Source of the DNA: Patella vulgata
Lineage: Eukaryota > Mollusca > Gastropoda > Patellidae
NCBI RefSeq assembly: GCF_932274485.2
Contig: NC_065882.2
Location: 74,798,767 to 74,862,766 of the forward strand
Direction of reading: 5' to 3'
DNA length: 64,000 nucleotides
Made by a program: the position numbers and the translations under genes. This document shows, piece after piece, positions 21,211-31,702 of the stretch. How positions within the stretch are numbered: position 1 is the stretch's first letter; the number at the start of each line of letters is the position of its first letter. Below the pieces are notes generated by a model. That model worked only from the letters and a program-made list of their open reading frames with translations, made no database searches and was not told the origin of the DNA.

Positions 21211-23025
21211 TCGTGTTCATCACTATGAAGGGGGGGGGGATTTTTTATCAACATTTTTTTACATTGATTTGTAGTTTCTTGGTTATGTCGTACATTAATT
21301 CCAACAAATATATGTATATTCGAGGTTTTATGACACTTGTGGCAGTGGTCGAATCAAACATTCCTTTACGCCATAACCATACCTTAGCCCTCTGGAAGCT
21401 GAATATGTATTTAATGTCCGTTTCGCGTTAAATACCATTTCTAATATTGTACATAAGTGAAGAAATTTTTTCTGCACCAGTTCTGTACAAACATTGCTCC
21501 CTTTTAAATGGAATGACCCCTTACCTCACCTTCCAACATTTCCTACTACTGGCCCCTTCGGAACACCTGATACAGTTCCACATTCACCCTTGTGGAGAAT
21601 TGCGTGTTTCGCACATTTTGCCTCACTGCTTTAACGACTTACCAGGTCACCCTCGCACTTGTGGGACCCAGCCGTTACGTGTCCTTTTAGTTGCCCTCCA
21701 TTTTGTTTCACATATTCGGTTTTTGATGGATTTCTCCGATAACATTAATTTCACTAGTGCACCGATACTATGGACTGTATGTGGTACATAATTTAGTTAC
21801 ACCAATTCCTTCACTAACTTCGCTAACCAATAAAATCCCCTGCTCGCCGTCGGCACTAATAAGTTCACTGCTCGGTGCTTCAGATGTGTACCATCTGATT
21901 ACTTTTACAATGTTCCATACACCATCTGTTGGCTACTTTATATTTTGAATGCTTTGTTACTGTCTGTTGTACTTCTATACTATTGCCTGTATATCATACT
22001 CATATACCACAATAAAACTGTTTCTATGATCATCTGCCTTCTTTTTTCCCCCGCTCACTACTGACCCCGTTTACAGTATACCTTATAACTTCATACCGCC
22101 CTGTGTTGTGCAAACCATCCCTATTACCCCCTTCTTTATGCACATGTTCCTATATCTACCCAGTGTCCTCTCTGTGCTGTCCAGCACGCAACAGTCATCA
22201 TTTTCCACCTGATTCTCACCGTGTCTTACAAAGCGACCATTTCGGCAAGCGCTCACGTACCAAATGAGTTATAATTGACTTGTCATCCATGTGGACGAAC
22301 GTTTGCGGGATCTGTGGCATAATTGTATGCCTAGTGCCTACTCTATCCAGTCAATCTGGACAGCTTTCTCTTGCATCGCAAGTACCCCGCAAATTTAACT
22401 CAATCACAGTGTCCACTTGCACCAACATGAGGTTTGGCGAAAATTTATCTGATTACCGCTGCAGCATGCCATAAACCACCCTTCCTTCATTCCCGGTAAC
22501 GCACAACCCAATTTACTTGCGCTAGCTCTTTGCATAAAATTACCAACTCCCGGTGTCTACGTGACATAACATCTATTCCTCATCGCAATGCATTTCTTGG
22601 GTTGGGGTGCAGTCATGGGCGTCACACATGAGGGGGCCCGGATGGGTCTCCCCCCCCCCTTATTTTCCAGATGTGGTGGGGGCGAAATATACTTGGTCTC
22701 CCCTTATATTTATTTTAACAGATATTATGATTATTTAACATTCTATCTGTATAAAACTTGTACATATCCCAATATGTCAGACAGCACCAAAATTATTTCC
22801 ATTTTGTGACAATTTCTGAAGAACCTCTACAACTGACCCCCTCCCTTTGCGAATGAGGGCCCTCCAAATAAAGCCACCTCCACCATAATAAACCTTAAAA
22901 CGCCCCTGACTATCACAGTAATTACTAAACTGTTGTGTACAATTTTTATATTAACATATGTAACAGTCATTAAAAAACGTCTGAATACGGCACCCCCTGA
23001 CTTAAACATGATACACATTGTATAG
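21211..23025. other. Pyrimidine-rich unassigned stretch
   Basis: About 21470-22560 is rich in C and T on the plus strand, unlike its surroundings, with only short open frames. AATAAA-like words occur near 21828 and 22012. No family recognised. Confidence 0.4.
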
Positions 23026-23201
23026 ACCTATTGCACGTTCATGGCATGTCAAAGGTTAATCGGGGATAGATGATAAAAACACCAATCGAAGCGACTATAA
23101 ATCAAAACACGGTTGATTCAACACGACTTCAATGGTTATTCAATACGTCGTTAACCCCGAATAACCTTTCACACGTCCAATCACAATATCGTGCAATAGG
23201 T
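23026..23201. mobile_element. Small MITE, 176 bp
   Basis: Imperfect inverted ends of about 45 bases start ACCTATTGCACG and share AAAGGTTA-TCGGGG. Non-coding. Confidence 0.6.
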
Positions 23202-23500
23202 GTATTAATGTGATTTTTAGGTTTAACCCCGCAAACAATGCCAAAATAGTGTTTTCACTGCTTACAGAAAACTGAAATTTAAAAAAAAAATTTTTTATGA
23301 GGGTGACCCTCCCACACACTCCCTATCGAGCTGCCGCTCGGTCTGCGCAGCCTCATGCCTGGCACATACTGTCAACATTGTATATTTTTCCGTTTCCGCC
23401 CTTCCCCCCCACAATATATATTTCACGGCTACGTTGCGACGGTACCAGCATACCCAGTTGTTGACACCCATTACATCACTCCTGTCTAACAAATCCTAAA

Positions 23501-23548
23501 GCTGTGGTGTTACGGTGGCGGCATAGTATTTCACCGTAACACCACAGC
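23501..23548. repeat. Perfect 17-bp hairpin, 14-nt loop
   Basis: GCTGTGGTGTTACGGTG (23501-23517) and its exact complement (23532-23548). Confidence 0.9.
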
Positions 23549-24672
23549 CACTCTAACCATTCATAATACATCTAACTATCCCTTTACAGCACTTCACTCC
23601 CTACACATTTCCCCTCGTCCTACTTTCCCAAACGTCAACAACACATCTCATACATCCAGTTCGCTGATTAACCCTTGTACCACGTCTACTGGATTAATGA
23701 ATCTAAATATTAAAGCTTGTCAGGGATGTTCCAGTACGGTCGGTTAGTCATACAGCACATAAATATTCTACCCACTCGCTTTCATTTAGATAAAAATGGA
23801 CCGGACCCCTTTCAGTCCCCTCGGTAACATCATGAACAGTTTTATAACTATATATGATATACAGAGAAACTTCGTCTCGTTCACGTAAAATTATTGGTGG
23901 TACCTTTGCTAAGAAATACAAACCTTCGGTTTCAGGATATAATTGGCCATACATCATCAAATAACGATCTGCTAACGTTTTCGGGGTTAGTACTAAATGA
24001 TAAGGCCAGAGATGTAAACAGGGCCAGCGCTGATCCCAACCCTAAACCTGGACCTAACTCCAATGCGTACCCTAACATACAATCACGAGCCCTAATTACA
24101 TCTCAGCGACCATGACAAAAATCGAGCTGGCCTTAACAAATAGATTTAGCCAGTTTTTGGAGAACAATAGATTATACACATGCAAATGCTACAGATGTAT
24201 TTGATTACGGTCATTATCAAGTCGCTTATGTTACTAAGTACTTATATCCATTATGCTGAATATGGCGCTCTTTGCTAACATTTAATACTATCAGAGATTG
24301 CGATTTATTAGCTCATCGTTTTTATACTTGGGTTCAACTGAATTCAAACAGAAATGGTCTGGTTGTCGTCTGTATTTTCACTATTCTACCATAGTAGTGC
24401 AGCAAATACTGGGTTATTGAGGCTACGTCCTCTTCATCAACTAATCAGAAGAATGTGTGGGTTTCTAGCACCCAATCGGCGCCCTTGACTTGACTTTTAA
24501 TTCATAAACAAATCTATATAAACGATTTGTCTCAATAAACTACCAAGACTTATAAGTATAGAAAATACTGAGCTATTGAGACTTAAGTCCTATCATTTGT
24601 TCAGTAATTAATCGGACGAATGTGTGGGTGACTGACACACAATGTGCGTCATGACTTGACTCCTCAATTTAA
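23549..24672. other. Displaced 3' flank of gene 2
   Basis: From about 23712 it matches the flank of gene A (2513 onward). Short CTAACCC-like repeat near 24030. Confidence 0.55.
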
Positions 24673-25640
24673 AACAAGTCAACAGTGAGGCTGGTGTCCC
24701 CCGCCGAAATCCCAAAATAAATTGATGACACATATTAATTAATCGCACATTTATTTTTTTCAAAAGTATCAAGCAATCAAACTATACGCTAAGTTTCATC
24801 ACTCTCTAGCAGATAGACAAGATTATCTTGTCCCAAAGCATCGACCAATAAAACTATACACCGAGTGTCCTCATTTTCAGTAATTAGAACTAAAGTTATC
24901 GTGTCCCAAAGCATCAACCAATCAAATTGCTTATCTCTGCTTAACCTAAGCAGAAAATTCTCATCTGCGAAGTCCATCAAGGCATTTACCTAATAGACAC
25001 CTAGGTCAAGTGTGAACATTCTAACTCAATTAGAATGAGAGTTTTTGTGTTCCAAAGTCTCGAGCAATCAAAGTGCTTATCGATCTGCTTACCCTGAGCA
25101 GAACATGCTCATTATCGAACGTAGTCAAGGTATTGATGTAATGAAACTATACACGAAGTTTCATCACTCTCACTTAACTAGAGCTAAAGTTATCGTGTCC
25201 CAAAGCATCATCAAATAACATTGCTCATGCTCATCTTCGAATTCCATCAAGGCATTGACCCAATAAACACCTACACCAAGTTTGAACATTTTAGCCCAAT
25301 TAGAAGGAGAGTTTTTGTGTTCCAAAGTCATGGCCAATCACATTGCTTATCGTTCTGCTTACCCTAAGCAGATAATGCTCATTATCGAACTTAGTCAAGG
25401 TATTGATGTAATGAAACTATACGCCATGTTTCATCACTCTCACTTAATTAGAACTAAAGTTAGGCTATCGTGTCCAAAGCATCAACCAATCAAATTGCTT
25501 ATCTCGGCTTACTCCATCAAGGTATTGGCCTTAGAAACACCTACGCCATGTTTGGACATTCTACCTCAATTAGAAAGAGTTATTGTGTCCCAAAAAGTGC
25601 GACGGACAGACAGACGGACGATCCGGCAATCAATGTGACT
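24673..25640 (+). mobile_element. Satellite-carrying element, copy ii
   Basis: Starts with the GTCAACAGTGAGGCTGGTG end and carries about six units of the 143-146 base repeat, both unit types alternating. Ends near GACGGACAGACAGACGGACG (about 25605-25625). It lies 3' of gene 2 in the same relative place as copy i has 3' of gene 1. Confidence 0.65.
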
Positions 25641-26070
25641 TAAAGGTCAGAACACCAAGGGTGCTCGCAGTTAAAGGACGATTATACCTCAAAATTAAAG
25701 ACGTATCTTTTTCAGTTACGACAGGATATGGGATCATCACACAAAATTAATGAACACATAAAATTCAATAATCTTATTTTTGACCAGAACATGAAAACAC
25801 CTACACTCTAGAAGAAGTACGGGGGAGGTGAGGCTGGCTGGGTCAAGTAGTGTTTAGTTCTCGTTATCTCTGTAACACCCCCAAACTGCATTCCCTCACA
25901 TATTTTTATAGCACGACACCAGTAAGGAAATATGGAACGTTGAATACATTGTTTATGTTTTCACCCTAGTCAGCATTTTGTAACCGGACTGGTCAAATAC
26001 CCTTGGTAATTGAGGCGAAGCTTTTTAACTTGAAAGTTGACATTTTTTGCTATGAAGTCCAACATGCTCG
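25641..26070. other. Gene-free stretch
   Basis: No gene or repeat recognised. Confidence 0.4.
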
Positions 26071-26448
26071 GTTACACTCAATCTGATTAAAACACAGATC
26101 CTGTTTTGTTTCATTTTTATAGTTCAAAATTTCGTTTTACTTGTCTTTACTACTCTAGGATCTGGAAGAATTGTTATCATTGACATGTTCTGAATGGTGT
26201 GAGGAATTAGCCAATGACACGGTCTGTTACGGCGAGCTTTGTACGGAACTGTGAGTAATCCGCTAGTAACATCAATGCTGATTAGTTAATCAAATGTCTA
26301 ACGTCATAGGGTCAATAGCCGCTCGTATGACCTCTGAAGCGACCTATCGCTGCAACCGGCCAGTATATTCATGTAGTGTAGGCCATCGAAAGGATAAAAA
26401 AAACCGAAACGAAATATAGATCTGTATTTTAATCAGATTGGGTTACAC
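26071..26448. mobile_element. MITE with captured exon-like core
   Basis: Inverted ends of about 28 bases contain CAATCTGATTAAAA. GATC sits at the inner edge (26097-26100 and 26418-26421). It is related to the element at 62109-62363 at both ends, but about 150 core bases (26155-26310) are unrelated and hold the exon-like segment at 26159-26250. Confidence 0.65.
26159..26250 (+). CDS. Possible isolated exon of an unknown Cys-containing protein
   Basis: Ninety-two bases lie between an acceptor-like pyrimidine tract ending TACTCTAG and a strong donor GTGAGT. The open frame starts DLEELLSLTCSEWC and goes on through DTVCYGELCTE with four cysteines. If not spliced, the frame ends at TGA after Leu. 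No partner exon was found nearby. It sits between the ends of a MITE, so it may be a captured host exon or chance. I do not recognise the family. Confidence 0.3.
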
Positions 26449-26954
26449 TCTAATAGTACGTGCAGGGGGACCACGCTACACACAAAACAAAACCTACAGG
26501 GTGAACCTGCGGACAAACAACAAACATCTTGGAATGTTTAGTGGACTTGTTTATTTCCGTTATTAATTTGGTGTGTGTGTGAAACAAACCTCTTGACAGT
26601 GCATTACAAGACGAGTTTTCTGGCTTATTTAGCGATGAGGATATTATTGCAACACAGGTTTCGCTTTTTTGTACAGTGACATTAGTGAAGGGAGTCAACC
26701 AGGAAAAATTGCAGATAACGATAACCCAGTGACTGACGATGAAGTTAAATCTTTGGGCAAAAAGGTGTACACGAATCAACACAAAAACCGGTAGCTTGGG
26801 CGTGCAGGCCATTCGGGAAATGAAAGAAATTCAAGGAATACACTTATTCAAAGCGGAGCAACAACAATGCTCAGTAGCCGATCATCACGAGACAGTTGTT
26901 ATTTTTAAACGACTATGAACTTTGTTGCTGTACGGCCAGATTTATTATTAGTAT
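26449..26954. other. Gene-free stretch
   Basis: An open frame of 120 codons on the minus strand has no recognisable motif. Nothing else seen. Confidence 0.4.
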
Positions 26955-27213
26955 GTGGCGAGAGAGAGAGAAATGGGGTTTAACGTCCACTCGACACAAA
27001 CTAGGTCATTTCGGGACTAACATGGTTTTAATTTTATTTCAATAATTAGCTTGCGCGTAGGGGTCTTTAGCGGTGCATGGGAGGAAACCGGAGGACCCAG
27101 AGAAAACCCACGAAGATGGACATGCGACCCAACTCCTTGTCACGTACAACCGGGGATTCGAAACCACACCAGTTGACTCAATGACAGACCTTATGATACA
27201 GTGCGCTCGCCCA
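26955..27213 (-). mobile_element. SINE-B
   Basis: Tail GAGAGAGAG at the left, head truncated near 27213. Confidence 0.75.
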
Positions 27214-27548
27214 ACTCTCTCTCAGTGCAAATGAACTCATTTGACCCCGAATATCTCGAAAATGCCCCAAAGACGGACTGCTTACCAATCGGCATCGTAT
27301 TCTACGCAACATTTTACTCTAGAAAAGTTGGGTCTGGTTTTGTGCCCATTTGATGGACCCCCCACTTCCCTCGCCCCCCGCCCTGAGCAACCAGACAAAA
27401 TTAATCTCATTAACCCAACTAACACTAGTTAAATTAAGCTGACTAAAACACATAACCAATTATATCTTATGATTAATGTCTCATTTAGTTTTATTTCACA
27501 CATAGGTATATAATTATTGTAAGTATTTTAAAACTTGTAACAGGAGTT

Positions 27549-30500
27549 TCAACAGGGGAGTTTATTACCAGAAGCATCAGTCCATACAGCAGTACAAGCA
27601 CAGCCTTCTCTGTAATAAGAACAAATGATATAGTTAAAGAAATAAAAATGATGTAAACATTTTATACAAGTATAATTATACAAAACTAGTTACTAGGAAG
27701 TATTTTAAGTAGTAGGTTGCAGCCGCTTCCCAGGTTGTTATTCGAAATAAAAATCCGAAGGACAGAGCTAACAGGTTTTATATTGAATAACAACCGTGTC
27801 AATAGGTTGCTACCTGACTTGCACATCGGCGCGAACTATGCGCTTAACTCGTGCCCTGGTTATTGGAGGTAAATATTACCTCAATTACAGGGTCTAAAAT
27901 AACGTGCAGTGCTCTGAAACTGTGTAAGGAAGCGATGCCTCCTGACCCCCAATGGGTGTTTCCTCTTGTGGTCACTTGCATAGATAAGATTAGCTGTCAT
28001 TCGATCGACTCCCTTGGATGATTCGAATGACCGCCAACCGCATCAGCTCACGTGTCCGATTTTTCTGTAGTCTTGGTATCCACTGCATCTTAACCTTCAT
28101 TTCACTTTGAACAGTTTTTTTATTTAGATAATTTTCACGAATTTTCGGTATTATCTGCGCCAGAATAGTCCATATATGCCAAGCCATACTCGGATAAAAA
28201 AGGTACTGTGTGTTTTGTTTTAAAAGAAGGTGCTTTTGCTGACATTCAACGCTCAATTGGCCAAGTCTTTTTTGTTGACCGCTCCATTTCATTGGTATAC
28301 AGATTAAAGCCCTACCTGCAGGTAGCATCGGGATTACCGGCACATGTAGCTATCGAACATGGGTCAATGAAACACATCGCGGGAAATGGGCAATTATTTC
28401 AGCCACCTGCAAAGTTAAAATTTATTATTAAGTCAATTACCTGCAAACAGCATCAGGAAAACGGAAGCAACTTGATACCATGCAAGGGCTGACAGCACAC
28501 ATCATTTGCGTTGCACAAAATTTAAGGTTACCTATAATTATAATATTAGACTAAAGCAATATACATGTATGTAATTAATTAATTCGATGATCTTAGGTCA
28601 AGACAATTATCACTAGTCTGGGGGTCGCGGGTTCGCATGCGGTGTTGGCCGAGAAAGCTCATCGGGATTTTCCAGCGTGGTTTCTCCTTGTCAGTGGCCT
28701 CTAGTCTTTCGGATAGAACGAAAGGCCAGTTTTTGACTACACATTGGCGTGTACGCTAATGATCTCTTAGCAATTGGAATTGAATAGAAGAGTAGGCCGT
28801 ATCGCCGCTTCCAGACAAAACTTCCCTCATAGCACACTATATGGTATATGCCCGTCTTCTAGCTACGCCGGCCTATTCCTGACCAAAGATTGTCCAATCT
28901 AACCGCCGTTTTTTAATGTCGTTGAAATAAACAGCAATCTTATCACCTTGTCAAAATAACCAATAAATTGTAAACCACCCTATGGACTTAACCTTGTCTA
29001 AATAACAAATAAATTGAAGCTGTTTTGAAGTAAATAAAGTGTTAACCCACACTCATAAATTTATAATTCCCAGGGATGTTTCACGCCACGTCTGAAACTT
29101 GAATGTGGTCCTGGTGACCTAAACATTGGGCTAATAAAGAACGGGACACTGTTTCCCGTTAGAGGGAATGGTTGCCTCGTGACTCATGATAGGTTCAACT
29201 TACCAAACCTATCAAACATTGGTGCCATCAGAGTTTTGTATACTTTAAAGTTATGCTATATTATATTCAAAGGGTATACCTCCTGATCGTGTTCGTCTTA
29301 TAAGGATTGAGGTAACCCTTCACACTTATTGTTGATATTCCCATTTCATTATTCCTGCGGTTCATTATCACAGCTATTAAAGTAACTAAGTCTCTAACCC
29401 AATATCATCCGAAGTCTTCGACATTGAAAACACGAATTATTTGTCAATTTAAATCAACATTGATGTTGTGATCTTGCCGTCGGGAAAAGGTGGGCTTCTG
29501 ATGTCCAATATTTAAGACAAACATTTTACCATTCGTGTACCATAATGCGTTTCAACGCTATTTGTAACGGACTCGAAGAACGAGGCTAGACATATTACAC
29601 AAGTGTCAAACGGTGACAGCATATTCTTATCTGGAGAGTGCAACAAATACTTTCGATGTCGACTGGAATAACCAGACGCTAGCGATTGCCATTCGATTGA
29701 GACTCTAGGCGTATTTCGCCGAACATGGCTGATTTGAAATTAGAGTAAAAACCGAAACGAATTAATGTAAATCAGTTTATAGTCATGCATATTACATTAT
29801 TATAAGCGTTGCGACTCATTTGTGTCATTTTCTAGGTCCCAAATATTAGCGATTTAGCTCCTTTAAATAATCCCTAACAAGCCAACAGTGAGGCTGATGT
29901 CCCCCGCCGAAATAGGAAAATAATTAGAGGACACATATAAAAATCAAATTGCGTATCGCTCTGCTTACCCTGAGCAGAAAATGCTCATTATCAAACTTAG
30001 TCAAGGTATTACTGTAATGAAACTATACACCAAGTTTCATCAATCTCACTTAATTAGAACTAAAGTTATCGTGTCCCAAAGCATCAACCAATCAAATTGC
30101 TTATCTCTGCTTACCCTAAGCGGAAAATGCTCATCTTCGAACTCCATCAAGGCATTGACCTAATCAACACATTCACCAAGTTTGAACATTCTAGCTCAAT
30201 TAGGAAGAGAGTTATCGTGCCCCAAAGTATCAACCAATCAAATTGCTTATCTCTGCTTACCCTAAGCGGAAAATGCTCATCTTCGAACTCCATCAAGGCA
30301 TTGACCTAATAAACACATACACCAAGTTTGAACATTCTAGCTCAATTAAAAGTTATCGTGTCCCAAAGCATCAACCAATCAAATTGCTTATCTCTGCTTA
30401 CCCTAAGCGGAAAATGCTCATCTTCGAACTCCATCAAGGCATTGACCTAATCAACACATACACCAAGTTTGAACATTCTAGCCCAATTAGGAAGAGAGTT

Positions 30501-31577
30501 ATCGTGTCCCAAAGCATCAACCAATCAAATTGCTTATCTCTGCTTACCCTAAGCGGAAAATGCTCATCTTCGAACTCCATCAAGGCATTGACCTAATAAA
30601 CACATACACCAAGTTTGAACATTCTAGCTCAATTAGGAAGATAGTTATTGTGTCCCAAAAAGTGTGACGGACAGACAGACAGACGGACGAACCCATTTTA
30701 ATAGTCCCCTGCTTTCTTCGAAAGGCGGGGGACAATTAATGTGAGCAAACCGAGAAAGATATAATATGTTCTAGTGGTGTTTTTCAAAGTCGAGGACAAT
30801 CGGCATTCCCCGGTATATCACTTTAATATCACATATATCTATGTAAAACATATGCTTTATACATGCCCGAATGTTGCCTAGACTGGCTGGAGAATATCCT
30901 TGGCGCAGAAAACAAATGATACTTACCGGTTGAAAAATTTTCGAGAAATCGTTTGCTTGGTGCTCCTGTAATTATAATTTGGTTGATCTTATCATCAATC
31001 GTATGGATCAAGGTTTGATCATTTTCTTAAAAATCAATATTATTGGAAGGGAGTGGTAACTCGAATAGCGTGGAAAAGACCGCTCGGGTCAACTGTCCTG
31101 TCACAAATGCTCGTTTTAATATTGTTAAAAAAGAAAAATTAAAACGACGGTACAAGACGTATTTGGTCGAAAACTGTGTAACTTACCCCGCCCTGAATCA
31201 ATAACGGGTTCTATAGGCCAGTTATCTATATTAACAGGCTTCACTAACCGTAAATGTTCGACTCTTTCTGTATTGTCGACAGTCAACTACATACAATAAC
31301 CAACTGCAGAAAGACAGAACCAGTAATGCTAACCTTTCGCAGTGTCATCAACGGGTGGCAAATAGTGAACCCTAATTATTTAGGGTCGTCGCGGTTTCAT
31401 AGTCATTTTAAAATGGTTTATCCATAATTTATCATTTATTATGAAATAATTTAAATTTTGGATATGGTGTGTAGATTATTCGTATCTATGAAAGCTGTCA
31501 CGAAAACTAGTACAAACAAACTTACCATTTACAGCAACCATAGCACAGATGAGGACGGCGAATACAGCGACTTTCAT
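27549..31577 (-). CDS. Gene R: secreted 8-Cys peptide paralogue on the minus strand, 80 aa via exon 3a
   Basis: Read on the minus strand: exon 1 31577-31526, exon 2 30965-30927, exon 3a 28531-28441, exon 4 27609-27549 (stop TGA). Exon 1 is identical to those of genes 1 and 2. Exon 2 encodes GAPSKRFLENFST. Exon 3a encodes G-NLKFCATQMMC, SPCMVSSC and FRFPDAVC. Exon 4 encodes REGCACTAVWTDASGNKLPC. All eight cysteines keep their spacing. Exon 3b has an in-frame stop, so only the 3a isoform should make full-length product. The minus-strand AATAAA is at 27490-27495. Intron 2 contains a satellite-carrying element and an old SINE. A 1.46-kb inverted-repeat element sits just upstream. The gene is inverted relative to its neighbours and diverges from gene 3. 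Confidence 0.85.
27610..28315. other. Intron 3 of gene R
   Basis: Inverted match to introns 3 of genes 1 and 2 near both ends. No gene. Confidence 0.5.
28316..28406 (-). pseudogene. Gene R exon 3b with an in-frame stop
   Basis: This is the minus-strand equivalent of exon 3b. Acceptor GCAG and donor GTAGG are intact, the length is 91 nt, and the end reads FIDPCSIATCAGNPDATC. The third codon (28401-28399), TTA (Leu) in gene 2, is TGA here. A transcript using 3b would stop before the first cysteine. The exon may be dead, or this may be a rare allele or sequencing error. Confidence 0.75.
28606..28866 (+). mobile_element. SINE-A in intron 2 of gene R
   Basis: Diverged copy with a partial head. 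Its flank GACCAAAGATTGTCC is the complement of that beside the copies in genes A and 1, so all three descend from one insertion. Confidence 0.7.
28867..29876. other. Intron 2 of gene R, middle part
   Basis: About 28870-29390 matches, inverted, intron 2 of genes A and 1. About 29400-29875 matches intron 2 of gene 2 near 14885-15350. No gene. Confidence 0.5.
29877..30735 (+). mobile_element. Satellite-carrying element, copy iii, in intron 2 of gene R
   Basis: The start matches copies i and ii. One TTATCAAACTTAGTC-type unit is followed by four near-identical units of the other type (spacing 146, 142, 146), so this array looks homogenised. It ends in a hairpin, GTCCCCTGCTTTC pairing with GAAAGGCGGGGGAC (about 30706-30735). 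Confidence 0.65.
30978..31520. other. Intron 1 of gene R
   Basis: Edges match intron 1 of gene 2. No SINE, unlike gene 1. Confidence 0.5.
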
Positions 31578-31649
31578 CATGTTTAACTTAGATGTGATTA
31601 CCAGCTTAAAAAAAATATCTTATTTAAGGTTTTTAACGTGTAAATTTTT

Positions 31650-31690
31650 TTTGTTAGATATAGAGATAACCAGCTGTTAAAGATAAGACT
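31650..31690 (-). promoter_or_regulatory. Conserved E-box/GATA-like block, gene R
   Basis: On the minus strand the E-box (31671-31676) is about 94 bases before the ATG, with TTATCT on both sides. The 1.46-kb inverted-repeat element is inserted about a dozen bases further upstream, so it parts the proximal block from the older upstream sequence. Confidence 0.6.
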
Positions 31691-31702
31691 TAAAATTTCG
31701 AG

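Noticed and set aside
30097-30596. Open frames with repeated LISAYPKRKMLIFELHQGID
   Set aside because: They are translations of the 142-146 base satellite. The repeat is shared with non-coding copies at 12367 and 24673.
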